A stretch of DNA of 64,000 nt from the NCBI RefSeq assembly GCF_007558865.1, contig NZ_VLPK01000003.1:186001-250000 (forward strand). Reading direction: 5' to 3'. The stretch is from Mucilaginibacter corticis. Its GTDB lineage: Bacteria > Bacteroidota > Bacteroidia > Sphingobacteriales > Sphingobacteriaceae. The position numbers and the translations under genes were made by a program. Of the stretch, positions 44,014 to 52,729 are shown piece by piece; position 1 is the stretch's first letter, and the number at the start of each line of letters is the position of its first letter. Under the pieces are notes generated by a model. The model was not told the origin of the DNA. It did not search any database and saw only the letters and a list, made by a program, of their open reading frames with translations.

Positions 44014-46572
44014 ATGGATTTTAAAAGTTTACTCAGAAAGTTTTCATTTTTAGCTTTCTTATTATTTTATACCACCTCGTTATTTGCACAGGTTACTAAG
44101 GTTACAGGCGTTGTAACCGACGGCGGCAGCAAAGGTAATGACCCAATGCCGTTTGTTACGGTTGGTTTTGCCGGCAGTAGCATTGGCGCACCTACAGATA
44201 ATGATGGTAAGTTCTCAATCTCTTCTGATAAGCCATTCTCGCAGATCAAAGCAACTTTTATTGGCTATAAAGATGTTGTTATCAGTATCGCACCTGGAAA
44301 AACACAGACGATCAACATCAAGTTGGTACCTTTACAGCAAGAGCTAACCGAAGTTGAGGTAAAAGCGGGCAAGAAACCACGTTACCGTAACAAGGGTAAT
44401 CCTGCTGTCGAACTGATACGTCAGGTTATAGCGCACAGGGAACAAAACCGCCCAAGACATTATGATTATGTTGAATATAAAGAGTATGATAAAATGCAAT
44501 TCTCTATTGTCAACTTATCTCCTAAAATTGCCGAAAAGAAATTTTTCAGAAAATACAAGTTTGTTTTAGATAATCGCGACAGCACGACCGTACCGGGGAA
44601 ATCATTATTACCATTATTCCTGGACGAAAAAATATCGCAATATTATTATCGCAAAAATCCTGAAAAGGAAAGAAATATTATCATAGGCCAGCGAAATGTT
44701 GATTTCGGCGGATCTATTGATGCCGAGGGGGTGAGCCAGTTTTTCAAATACATGTATAACAAGGTTGATATCTATGACAATAGCATCAACCTGATCACCA
44801 ATAACTTCCTGAGCCCTATTGCCAATGGCGGTCCGCAGCTTTATAAATATTTTATAACTGATACCATTGAAACCGAGGATAAAAAGAAACTGGTCGAATT
44901 AAGCTTTACGCCTCGTAATACCGAGGATATGCTTTTTGAAGGCAAGATTTACATTACGCTGGACAGTAACTATGCTGTACAAAAGGCTAAATTAGGTATC
45001 AACAAAAACATCAACCTTAATTTTGTAAAATCAATGACCGTAAACCTGGATTTTGAAAAAAATCCGGATGGCAGGTATCATCTAAGCAAAAGTAATACAC
45101 TTGCCGACTTTGGGGTTACCAAAAAGAAATCAGGTGGTGTATTTGGTATCCGTACCATTACTTATAAAAACTACATAGTCAACAAGCAGCAGGCGGATAC
45201 GGCTTATGTTTCAGGCGCTGACGACCAGGTATTGTCTGATGCGGTTAAACATAGAAGTGAGCAGTTCTGGCAGCAAAACCGGCTTGATACTTTAACAACG
45301 GCCGAATCAAAGGTTTACAAAAATATTGACAGTCTGAAAAACATGCCGTCTTTTAAGCGGACGTTGGATATAGCTACCCTTTTACTGGCCGGATATAAAT
45401 CATTCAACTGGTTTGAAGTTGGTCCGTCTAACACCTTTTACAGTTTTAACCCTATTGAGGGCTTAAAACTGCGTTTAGGCGGTCGTACTACGCCTGAACT
45501 GAGCAAGCGATATTATTTTGAAACCTATGCAGCCTACGGTTTTAAGGATGAAAAATGGAAGGGCTTTTTAAGCGCGACCTATTCGCTTAATGATAAGTCG
45601 ATCTATAAGTTCCCACAAAACTATTTAAGGGCAAGCTTTCAGCGCGATACCAGGATACCGGGAGCTGCCTTGCAGTTTGTGCAGGAAGATAATTTCCTGT
45701 TATCATTTAAACGTGGTGTGAATGATAAATACCTGTATAATGATTTTTACAAGTTCGATTATGTGCACGAGTATGAAAACCATTTTTCATACGGGTTGAC
45801 CTTGAAAAAATGGACACAATCGCCGGCGGGCTCGTTATATTTTGTTAATAATACAGGAACAATAAATAACTTGACAACAGCTGAGGTGGCAGTAAACCTG
45901 CGTTATGCACCAAATGAGGGCTTTTACCAGGGCAAGATCTACCGTGTGCCGATACCAAGCAAATACCCGATATGGACTTTGGATTACACCCGTGACTTTA
46001 AAGATGTTGTAGGTGGGGCTTATAATTACCAATCATTGCATTTGCGCATTGAAAAGCGTAATTACCTGTCGCAATTAGGCTACATGGATATGGTTGTTGA
46101 TGGCGGAAAAATATTCGGACAAGTACCTTATCCGCTGTTAACTATCTTCAGGGCAAACCAGACTTATGCTTACGATATATATTCGTACAACTTAATGAAT
46201 TTTCTTGAGTTTGTGAGTGACCGGTACGCATCTATTAACCTGGATCAGCACTTTATGGGCTTCTTTTTTAACAAGATACCTTTGTTACAGAAACTAAAAT
46301 TACGTGAGGTAGCGTCTTTTAAAGCCATATATGGCCAATTAAGCGATAATAACAACCCTGCGCTGCATCCATCACTGTATCAGTTCCCGGTAACAAGTAT
46401 AGGTCAGCCTATCACCTATTCTTTGGGTAATACGCCTTACATTGAGGGTAGTGTTGGTGTCGAAAATATTTTTAAATTTATACGCGTAGACCTGGTCAGG
46501 AGATTCAATTATTTAGATCATCCGGACGTTTCGCCATATGGCATACGTGTAAGGGCGAAATTTGATTTTTAA
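44014..46572 (+). CDS. DUF5686 and carboxypeptidase-like regulatory domain outer-membrane protein
   Basis: 852 residues from ATG 44014. A signal peptide ends near FAQV. A CarboxypepD_reg-like domain follows ([34 protein letters not shown], residues ~28-115), then a long DUF5686 region with many amphipathic strands and aromatic ends ([51 protein letters not shown]). It probably forms a large outer-membrane beta-barrel without a TonB box. Function is unknown. Its place inside the inositol-sphingolipid locus suggests a role in lipid placement (inference). A longer start at 43966 was rejected because the signal peptide begins at 44014. Confidence 0.85.
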   Translation: MDFKSLLRKFSFLAFLLFYTTSLFAQVTKVTGVVTDGGSKGNDPMPFVTVGFAGSSIGAPTDNDGKFSISSDKPFSQIKATFIGYKDVVISIAPGKTQTINIKLVPLQQELTEVEVKAGKKPRYRNKGNPAVELIRQVIAHREQNRPRHYDYVEYKEYDKMQFSIVNLSPKIAEKKFFRKYKFVLDNRDSTTVPGKSLLPLFLDEKISQYYYRKNPEKERNIIIGQRNVDFGGSIDAEGVSQFFKYMYNKVDIYDNSINLITNNFLSPIANGGPQLYKYFITDTIETEDKKKLVELSFTPRNTEDMLFEGKIYITLDSNYAVQKAKLGINKNINLNFVKSMTVNLDFEKNPDGRYHLSKSNTLADFGVTKKKSGGVFGIRTITYKNYIVNKQQADTAYVSGADDQVLSDAVKHRSEQFWQQNRLDTLTTAESKVYKNIDSLKNMPSFKRTLDIATLLLAGYKSFNWFEVGPSNTFYSFNPIEGLKLRLGGRTTPELSKRYYFETYAAYGFKDEKWKGFLSATYSLNDKSIYKFPQNYLRASFQRDTRIPGAALQFVQEDNFLLSFKRGVNDKYLYNDFYKFDYVHEYENHFSYGLTLKKWTQSPAGSLYFVNNTGTINNLTTAEVAVNLRYAPNEGFYQGKIYRVPIPSKYPIWTLDYTRDFKDVVGGAYNYQSLHLRIEKRNYLSQLGYMDMVVDGGKIFGQVPYPLLTIFRANQTYAYDIYSYNLMNFLEFVSDRYASINLDQHFMGFFFNKIPLLQKLKLREVASFKAIYGQLSDNNNPALHPSLYQFPVTSIGQPITYSLGNTPYIEGSVGVENIFKFIRVDLVRRFNYLDHPDVSPYGIRVRAKFDF

Positions 46573-46576
46573 TACC

Positions 46577-47326
46577 ATGGCCGCAGATCAACAGTTAATG
46601 GAACAACAACCATCCATACGTACAAATCTTCAATTGGGTATCTATAAGGTAATAGATCCCTTTGTGAAACTTTTAATAAAACTGGGCCTTACCCCTAACG
46701 CTGTAACTACCATTGGTTTTGTACTAAATGTGGGTGTAGCCGCAATATTTGTTATAGGCGGCGAAGAAGGTAACAGGGGTGATTTGAGCTACATCGGCTG
46801 GGCAGGTGGCTTAATTTTATTTGCAGGCCTGTTTGATATGCTTGACGGACAGGTTGCAAGGCTTGGCAATATGAAATCGACTTTTGGCGCTTTATATGAT
46901 TCGGTGCTGGACAGGTATAGCGAGCTGATCATGTTTTTTGGTATCTGTTATTACCTGGTGGCGCATCACTATTTTTTAAGCTCGATGTTTGCATTTGTTG
47001 CCATGATTGGCTCCATGATGGTTAGCTACGTAAGAGCGCGTGCAGAGGGCCTGGGTATTGAATGTAAAGGCGGTTTAATGCAGCGGCCGGAACGAGTAGT
47101 AACCATTGGTCTATTTGCCATACTTTGCGGACTAAGCTCATTATATATTGGCGGTAATTATAAATTGTATATACCGGGTATTAAATTCCATGTTTTTGAA
47201 ACCATGTCAATTTTCACCATCCCTATTACCATACTGGCTGTATTGACTAATATCACCGCCTTTAACAGGTTAAAAGAATCAAAAATCAACTTAGAAAAAA
47301 AAGAGAGCGGCGACGCTACAGATTAA
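46577..47326 (+). CDS. CDP-alcohol phosphatidyltransferase, probable phosphatidylinositol-phosphate synthase
   Basis: 249 residues with about six membrane helices. The full CDP-alcohol transferase signature DG-x2-AR-x8-G-x3-D-x3-D is present in [12 protein letters not shown] and [15 protein letters not shown]. This family joins CDP-diacylglycerol to an alcohol; Bacteroides BT_1523 uses inositol-3-phosphate to make PI-phosphate. With MIPS and a PgpA-type phosphatase in the same locus, the same reaction is likely here. ATG 46577 was chosen over a TTG at 46562. It begins 4 bases after the DUF5686 gene and its stop overlaps the DUF4833 start. Confidence 0.85.
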   Translation: MAADQQLMEQQPSIRTNLQLGIYKVIDPFVKLLIKLGLTPNAVTTIGFVLNVGVAAIFVIGGEEGNRGDLSYIGWAGGLILFAGLFDMLDGQVARLGNMKSTFGALYDSVLDRYSELIMFFGICYYLVAHHYFLSSMFAFVAMIGSMMVSYVRARAEGLGIECKGGLMQRPERVVTIGLFAILCGLSSLYIGGNYKLYIPGIKFHVFETMSIFTIPITILAVLTNITAFNRLKESKINLEKKESGDATD

Positions 47327-47901
47327 TGAGATTATCAATTTTACTACTATTAGCCCTTTACTCTTACTTACCTTTAACTAAAGCCCAGAGTAAAGCGTCC
47401 AACAAATCTGTCGCAGCAGAAAGTATCGATCAGCATGAGGAAAAATTTCCAACTCCGCCCGAAAGCGGAAACCGGTTATTTTATCTGCAACGTGATCCTA
47501 ACACAAATACTGTTATTTATGATCTTAATATACATAACGGGCAAATAGACGAAGATGAGCCTTTACACGTTTATTGGATAAAGTATGCAGACAAAGGACA
47601 AAAGGAAGAACTCAATTATATTCAGCGTAAATTTGCGTATGGTGTAACAACCAAAAAATTACCGAACGATCAATATGATGTCAGATTTGTATCATACAAA
47701 AAATTTCCGCTGCTTTTGATGAAGGCAAACGACGGAAAATATCATATCTTCGCAACGATTGCGCAAAAACAAATGATGCTTGACCACATCTTTGTTAAAA
47801 TTGTGGGCGGCTCCTTTTGGATCCCAAATGTTGTTTACGTAGAGTTAAAAGGAACAGATCAAACTACAGGCAGAGAAATTATAGAACGTTTTAAACCCTG
47901 A
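47326..47901 (+). CDS. DUF4833 domain-containing secreted protein
   Basis: 191 residues. A short signal peptide ends near TKAQ. The single domain reads NRLFYLQRDPNTNTVIYDLN, PLHVYWIKYADKGQKEELN, FAYGVTTKKL and IPNVVYVELKGTDQTTGREI, which is the DUF4833 pattern. Function is unknown. It is predicted periplasmic, and its ATG shares the last base of the transferase stop (TAATG), so translation is coupled. Association with inositol-lipid genes suggests a part in handling the lipid outside the inner membrane. Confidence 0.83.
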   Translation: MRLSILLLLALYSYLPLTKAQSKASNKSVAAESIDQHEEKFPTPPESGNRLFYLQRDPNTNTVIYDLNIHNGQIDEDEPLHVYWIKYADKGQKEELNYIQRKFAYGVTTKKLPNDQYDVRFVSYKKFPLLLMKANDGKYHIFATIAQKQMMLDHIFVKIVGGSFWIPNVVYVELKGTDQTTGREIIERFKP

Positions 47902-47907
47902 TATAAC

Positions 47908-48528
47908 ATGGCAAAAAATTTCATATCAAATTCACAGGAATCGACCAGGATGTTTAAAAACGACCTGTTGGAAGCTTTATCAAAAGTTCATTACCTGGTA
48001 CCGGTATTTATTTTTGTACCGGTTATATTAGTCAGCACTTACATAGCGCTGTTTGTTAAAGATATTAATGTGCTTACCTACTTTGGGCTTTTCTTTGTAG
48101 GGCTTTTTGTATGGACGTTTGTTGAGTACATTATGCACCGCTTTGTGTTTCATTATGTACCAAAAAACAAAATTGGCTTAAGGCTGCATTTTATATTTCA
48201 CGGTGTACACCATGATTACCCAAGCGATGCTAAAAGACTGGTATTACCCCCATCTGTAAGTATCCCGCTGGCAACAGGCTTTTATTTTTTATTTAATGCC
48301 ATATTGCCTGCCAACTACGTGTTCGGGTTTTTTCCGGGCTTTATTTTGGGCTACTTATTTTATGACATATCGCATTATGCCATCCATCACTTTAACTTTA
48401 AAGGAAACATCTGGAAAAAGATAAAGCAACACCACATGTTGCACCATTATCAAAGCCCCGACAGAGGTTACGGTGTAAGCTCGCCATTGTGGGACAAGAT
48501 TTTCCGGTCAGATTTTATAAAAAAATAG
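47908..48528 (+). CDS. Sterol desaturase/fatty acid hydroxylase family protein, probable ceramide fatty-acid 2-hydroxylase
   Basis: 206 residues with four hydrophobic segments. All histidine clusters of the diiron hydroxylase family are present: EYIMHRFVFHYVP, FIFHGVHHDYPSDAKRLVLPP and KIKQHHMLHHYQ. The FHGVHHDYP-RLVLPP text resembles eukaryotic fatty acid 2-hydroxylase (FA2H/Scs7), which hydroxylates the acyl chain of ceramides. Sphingobacteria are known for 2-hydroxy acyl ceramides. It sits 7 bases after the DUF4833 gene and 2 before the PAP2 gene. Confidence 0.85.
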   Translation: MAKNFISNSQESTRMFKNDLLEALSKVHYLVPVFIFVPVILVSTYIALFVKDINVLTYFGLFFVGLFVWTFVEYIMHRFVFHYVPKNKIGLRLHFIFHGVHHDYPSDAKRLVLPPSVSIPLATGFYFLFNAILPANYVFGFFPGFILGYLFYDISHYAIHHFNFKGNIWKKIKQHHMLHHYQSPDRGYGVSSPLWDKIFRSDFIKK

Positions 48529-48529
48529 A

Positions 48530-49468
48530 ATGAATGGTGCTGTTAATCAAAGCCCGGTAATTAGTGCCAAATCCATAATAACCGTTTCGCTGCTATCTAT
48601 AGCTTATTTATTGCTATCAACCTGGGTAGTAGGTTTTAAATCAGACCAGGTTGTATTGGTGGTTATTTTTAACAGCCTGTTTTACATCTCTGACATCAGC
48701 CGCAAGTTTATTATCGGCTTCTCGGTTTTTATAGTTTACTGGATCATTTTTGATTACATGAAAGCTATCCCTAATTATACTATCAGCAACGTACACATTG
48801 CCGATCTGTATAATTTTGAAAAGCACTTATTCGGCATTAACTATAAAGGACATTTATTAACGCCTAACGAATATCTAAAAGTCAACGCAACTACGTTTTT
48901 AGATGTAATTGCCGGTATATTTTACATCTGCTGGATCCCGGTACCGCTTAGCTTTGCGGCTTATTTGTTTTTCAAGAACAGGCGCGAATTTCTTTCTTTC
49001 GCATTGACCTTTTTACTGGTAAATCTGCTCGGCTTTGTAATATATTACTCCTTCCCCGCTGCACCACCATGGTACATCCAGGAACACGGTTTTATTTTCC
49101 ATCCCAACACTCCTGGCAATACAGGTGGATTAGCCCGGTTTGATGCCTATTTTAACGTGCACGTATTTCAGTCTATTTACCAAAAGGGATCGAATGTTTT
49201 CGCGGCAATGCCCTCATTACACTCGGCCTATCCGGTTATAGTTATTTACTACGGCTTAAAAAATCGTTTAGGACTAATAAATATTGTTTTAGTAACTGTT
49301 ATGGTTGGTATCTGGCTTACGGCAGTTTACACCAGTCACCATTATATTCTTGATGTATTGGCCGGAATCACTACAGCTGTAATAGGTATCAACCTGTTTA
49401 ATTTCCTGTTCACCAAAGTGCCTGTGCTAACAGAGTTCTTAGATAAATACGAAGCTTTTATCCGTTAG
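48530..49468 (+). CDS. PAP2 superfamily membrane protein, Aur1-like, probable inositol phosphorylceramide synthase
   Basis: 312 residues with about eight membrane helices. PAP2-type catalytic motifs are in FAAMPSLHSAYPVIV (SxxxH) and YTSHHYILDVLAGI (HxxxD). The preceding YYSFPAAPPWYIQEHG also resembles Aur1-type enzymes. Aur1 moves phosphoinositol from PI to ceramide; Bacteroides BT_1525 is reported to do the same. As last gene of the locus it would complete inositol phosphorylceramide synthesis. A plain lipid phosphatase is the alternative. Confidence 0.82.
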   Translation: MNGAVNQSPVISAKSIITVSLLSIAYLLLSTWVVGFKSDQVVLVVIFNSLFYISDISRKFIIGFSVFIVYWIIFDYMKAIPNYTISNVHIADLYNFEKHLFGINYKGHLLTPNEYLKVNATTFLDVIAGIFYICWIPVPLSFAAYLFFKNRREFLSFALTFLLVNLLGFVIYYSFPAAPPWYIQEHGFIFHPNTPGNTGGLARFDAYFNVHVFQSIYQKGSNVFAAMPSLHSAYPVIVIYYGLKNRLGLINIVLVTVMVGIWLTAVYTSHHYILDVLAGITTAVIGINLFNFLFTKVPVLTEFLDKYEAFIR

Positions 49469-49627
49469 TAAAACAACAGTGTACTGTTTTGTGTACTATG
49501 TATTGTATTAATAAATACATTCTGCGGATAGTAGTCATTTTTTTATAACCAATCCCCTATTGGCTTCCTCTATTGTATAACAGGCATACTATTTGAATAG
49601 TTTCTTTTAGCTGTTAAAGCGGTTTAT

Positions 49628-50431
49628 ATGAAGAAACTTATTTTACTTATCACTATCCTGTTTTACGGCATAAAATCCTTCGCTTTTACATTACCTGCTG
49701 ATAGCACAGTTAAACAGTCGCAACCTATTGATAGCTTGGTAAAACAATCGCAACCTGTCATGCCCGTATTAGACGGATTACTACTACAAGTACAAGGTGC
49801 TATTACCGATTCTGTAAGATCAGGATTATATAATCAGATAGCGCACGAATATTTAAAGTACGATAGCCTTAGTGCTAAAAAAAGAAAACTATATCAAGCA
49901 CAAGCCTTAAATTATACCTACAAGGCTTTGCATTTATATTCAAGGATGCACGATACACTTGGCTTACGCGATTGCTATAATGGACTTGCCAAAGTCTATA
50001 AATCACAAAAAAAGTATCCGCAGGCAAAGTGGTTCATTTTACAATCAAATTCATTATCGCGGGCTAAAAAAGATGTGCCTAACATCATGTCGTCGCTTAT
50101 AGTACTGGCAAATATCAAAATGGAGATAGAAGACTATACCCTTGCCATGCATGATCTGGATGAGGTGTTGAAGTTATCGAAAGCCAATCATGACCCAAAG
50201 GCCGAATCAAATGTGCAGGAAAACTATGCCATGCTCTACTCGCATATGCAAAACTACACCAAGGCTACCCTCGCCCAAAAAAGGCATGACTTTATTGAGG
50301 ACAGTCTTCTAAAAAAAGAAGAACAAGCCATAGCTAAAACACAGGATACGCTGCAAACAAAAAAAAAGTTTATACAAGTCAGCAGAAAAGTTTACAAAAG
50401 CAGCTCTTCCAAAAGGATAGCCTCAATATAA
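49628..50431 (+). CDS. TPR-repeat protein, reading frame interrupted at an A9 run
   Basis: 267 residues as read in frame 0. A signal peptide ends near SFAF, then TPR helices follow (YNQIAHEYLKYDSLSAKKRK, DCYNGLAKVYKSQKKYPQAK, MSSLIVLANIKMEIEDYTLA). After an A9 run at 50359-50367 the frame-0 tail turns into an unconvincing Ser/Lys-rich end. In the -1 frame the protein continues to 50517 with a coiled coil, a membrane helix and a basic tail, as in membrane-anchored TPR sensors. So this is a frameshifted gene, a slippery gene or a sequencing error. Role unknown; it resembles the sensor half of a TPR kinase or LuxR-type regulator. Confidence 0.72.
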   Translation: MKKLILLITILFYGIKSFAFTLPADSTVKQSQPIDSLVKQSQPVMPVLDGLLLQVQGAITDSVRSGLYNQIAHEYLKYDSLSAKKRKLYQAQALNYTYKALHLYSRMHDTLGLRDCYNGLAKVYKSQKKYPQAKWFILQSNSLSRAKKDVPNIMSSLIVLANIKMEIEDYTLAMHDLDEVLKLSKANHDPKAESNVQENYAMLYSHMQNYTKATLAQKRHDFIEDSLLKKEEQAIAKTQDTLQTKKKFIQVSRKVYKSSSSKRIASI

Positions 50432-50517
50432 TACTGGTTGTTATTGTCGGCCTGATCAGTTTATTGGCCATGGTTAGGTACACCAGGCGCAGGCGTCGCA
50501 AAAGACGAAAGCATTAA
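50368..50517 (+). other. Out-of-frame continuation of the TPR gene (coiled coil, membrane helix, basic tail)
   Basis: Starting right after the A9 run, the -1 frame reads VYTSQQKSLQKQLFQKDSLN, then the hydrophobic IILVVIVGLISLLAMV and a basic tail RYTRRRRRKRRKH to TAA. It fits the frame-0 TPR protein upstream as its natural end. The slippery heptamer A-AAA-AAG is in the right register for -1 frameshifting. Confidence 0.6.
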
Positions 50518-50548
50518 ACTTCATGAATCAATTGCTGTCATAACCAAT

Positions 50549-51109
50549 ATGAAGTATTTAATTTTAGGGATAGCGCTAATATTTTTAACCCAAAGCGTAC
50601 ACAGCCAAAACCCCGGCACCAATAAATTCAAAAAAGAGTTTTTACAGGCAATTAACCGCACCCGGCAAAAAGGATGCACTTGCGGTACTACCTATATGCC
50701 GCCTGCCCCGCCGCTGGTATGGAACAACCTACTTGAAAAAGCGGCTAAAGGCCATGCGCAGGATATGGCACAAAATCAATACTTCAGCCATGTTAGCCGC
50801 GATGGCCGTACTACATTTAATCGTGTTGAAAATGCAGGTTACACACGCACAGGTTATAAAAGCTTTACTGTTGGCGAAAATATTGCGCAGGGCCAACCTA
50901 CTATTGCCGTGGTACTGCAGGGCTGGTTAAACAGCGAGCGTCATTGCAGAAACCTAATGAACCCCGACTTTAAAGAAGTAGGTATTTGGCTATACGATAC
51001 CTATTGGGTGCAGGACTTTGGCGGACGTGAAGAATTTTCGCCCGAAATGAAACGCATGATAAAGAGCGGAAAAGTTAAAATAATACATGAAGACCCGCGC
51101 GGGCGTTAA
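50549..51109 (+). CDS. CAP domain-containing secreted protein
   Basis: 186 residues. The signal peptide ends near VHSQ. The CAP (cysteine-rich secretory/antigen 5/PR-1) fold is marked by FLQAINRTRQKGCTCG, AAKGHAQDMAQNQYFSHVSR, VGENIAQGQ and NSERHCRNLMNPDFKEVGIW. Bacterial CAP proteins are extracellular or periplasmic with unproven roles; some bind lipids. It follows the frameshifted TPR gene by about 30 bases after the extended stop, and its stop overlaps the convergent DUF1456 gene by four bases. Confidence 0.88.
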   Translation: MKYLILGIALIFLTQSVHSQNPGTNKFKKEFLQAINRTRQKGCTCGTTYMPPAPPLVWNNLLEKAAKGHAQDMAQNQYFSHVSRDGRTTFNRVENAGYTRTGYKSFTVGENIAQGQPTIAVVLQGWLNSERHCRNLMNPDFKEVGIWLYDTYWVQDFGGREEFSPEMKRMIKSGKVKIIHEDPRGR

Positions 51110-51327
51110 GGCCTTGGCCCTCTTTGATGAATGATAAGCCCGTTTAAAAAGTTGCGCAAGATCTGGTCGCCGCAGGGTTTAAAATTAGGGTGATCTTCTG
51201 CCCTGAATATGGCACCTAATTCTGTCTTGGTAATCCTGAAATTAGCTAATGCCAAAACTTTCACAATGTCATCATCTGTAAATTTCATGGCTACCCTAAG
51301 CTTCTTCATTATGTCATTGTTACTCAT
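51106..51327 (-). CDS. DUF1456 family protein, single-repeat form
   Basis: 73 residues: MSNNDIMKKLRVAMKFTDDD then VKVLALANFRITKTELGAIF and CGDQILRNFLNGLII. This is one DUF1456 (YehS-like) helical repeat; the E. coli protein has two such repeats in about 156 residues, so this is a half-length version, whole in itself. Function is unknown. It lies 6 bases upstream of the DEAD-box helicase stop boundary, on the same strand as the helicase and directly downstream of it, and is probably in its transcript. Confidence 0.75.
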   Translation of the reverse strand: MSNNDIMKKLRVAMKFTDDDIVKVLALANFRITKTELGAIFRAEDHPNFKPCGDQILRNFLNGLIIHQRGPRP

Positions 51328-51333
51328 AGCATT

Positions 51334-52635
51334 CTATCTTGATATTTCGATCTTTACTTTTTTATTCTTTATTTTCTTGCCTCTTAAATGGTGTACCACT
51401 TTCTCTATCTGCGTACGTTTTACCGCTGCGTATGACGTGTTATCCAAAACTTCTATTAAGCCCAGGTCCTCTTTTGCCAACTGGCCTTTTTTAAGTAATA
51501 AGCCTACAACATCCACTTTGTTAACTTTATTTTTTTTGCCTGCGGCGATATACAATGTTGCCCATTGCGTAATTTCAGGTAAAGATAGCTTTTCAGGCAA
51601 TTCTTCGATCTGCGGATTTTGTTTAATGTAATTCTGCTTTTCGTCTTCGTTCAGGATCAGGTACGCAGTCCCCTTGGCATGCATCCGTGCTGTACGGCCG
51701 TTGCGGTGCGTAAAAGCCTCTTCGTTATGTGGTAACTGGTAATGGATAATGAATTCTATCTCAGGAATATCCAAGCCGCGCGATGCCAGGTCGGTGGTGA
51801 TCAGTAAACGGTGGCTGCCGTTTCTGAATTTAAGCAAGGCCCGCTCACGATCATCCTGCTCCATGCCGCCATGAAATATATCATGGATGATGCCCCTGTT
51901 CCAAAGCAGATCGCTTATGCGTTCAACCGCTTCACGATGGTTGCAAAAAACCAGCGTAGTTTTATTACCTATCTTACAGATTAGCGAGAATAAAGCGTCC
52001 AGTTTATCGGCAGCTTCGGCTATTACGGCTTTGAGTTGCAAGTCTGGCGTATTGGATTTATTTTTCAGGAAATCCAACTCTATAGGATCAACAACACCCG
52101 TAAAGTCAGGTATGTCAGGCATTCGTGTAGCCGAGGTTAAGATTCGCCTGCCTAAATGCTCTAACTGCCGGATAATGATAGTCATATCCGTTTGAAAACC
52201 AAACTCTAAAGATTTATCAAATTCGTCAAGCACCAAAGTATGGATAGCCTCCGGGCTAAAGTTCTCATGGCGTAAATGATACGCTATTCGGCCGGGTGTA
52301 CCAATCAATACAGCAGGCGGCTGCGACAGGTTATTCTTCTCGATTTTAGTAGCGTGGCCACCGTAACAGCAATTCACCTTGAAGCCGCTGCTTATGGTTT
52401 TAAATACCTGCTCAATTTGCAGCGCCAACTCTCGCGAGGGCACCATAATAAGCACCTGTACCAGGTTAACATCTGTACGTAACGATTTTAGCACAGGTAA
52501 TAAAAACCCAAGCGTTTTGCCGGAACCGGTGGGCGACAACAATACCAGGTCACGTTTTGGGTCAGCATTGATTGCCGCGTTTTGCATTTCGTTTAATGCC
52601 GTGATCTTTAGATTTTCGAGCGCTTTTTTTATCAT
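51334..52635 (-). CDS. DEAD-box RNA helicase with DbpA-like RNA-binding domain (DEFD motif)
   Basis: 433 residues from ATG 52635. Helicase motifs in order: ALNEMQNAAI (Q), SPTGSGKTLGF (I), VPSRELALQ (Ia), GTPGRIAYHL (Ib), VLDEFDKSLEFGF (II, DEFD instead of DEAD), LTSAT (III), VFCNHREAVERI (IV), TTDLASRGLDIPEIEFIIHY (V) and HRNGRTARM (VI). The last ~75 residues resemble the DbpA/YxiN domain that binds 23S rRNA hairpin 92 (LYIAAGKKNKVNKVDVVGLL, VHHLRGKKIKNKKVKIEI). It probably acts in 50S ribosome assembly. Confidence 0.88.
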   Translation of the reverse strand: MIKKALENLKITALNEMQNAAINADPKRDLVLLSPTGSGKTLGFLLPVLKSLRTDVNLVQVLIMVPSRELALQIEQVFKTISSGFKVNCCYGGHATKIEKNNLSQPPAVLIGTPGRIAYHLRHENFSPEAIHTLVLDEFDKSLEFGFQTDMTIIIRQLEHLGRRILTSATRMPDIPDFTGVVDPIELDFLKNKSNTPDLQLKAVIAEAADKLDALFSLICKIGNKTTLVFCNHREAVERISDLLWNRGIIHDIFHGGMEQDDRERALLKFRNGSHRLLITTDLASRGLDIPEIEFIIHYQLPHNEEAFTHRNGRTARMHAKGTAYLILNEDEKQNYIKQNPQIEELPEKLSLPEITQWATLYIAAGKKNKVNKVDVVGLLLKKGQLAKEDLGLIEVLDNTSYAAVKRTQIEKVVHHLRGKKIKNKKVKIEISR

Positions 52636-52650
52636 CAGGCAAAGATACAC

Positions 52651-52728
52651 TAAGATTTATAGGATTAACGGATTACAGGATCTCGTACTGATCAAAATCC
52701 TATCATCTAAACAATTTTATAAATCTTA
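52651..52728. repeat. Short palindromic intergenic element
   Basis: TAAGATTTATA at 52651-52661 is the exact reverse complement of TATAAATCTTA at 52718-52728, with inner AGGAT/ATCCT words also in mirror order. It fills the gap between the helicase start and the oxidoreductase stop. It resembles the AGGATTTATAGGATT-type repeats of Bacteroidota intergenic DNA. No ORF. Confidence 0.5.
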
Positions 52729-52729
52729 A

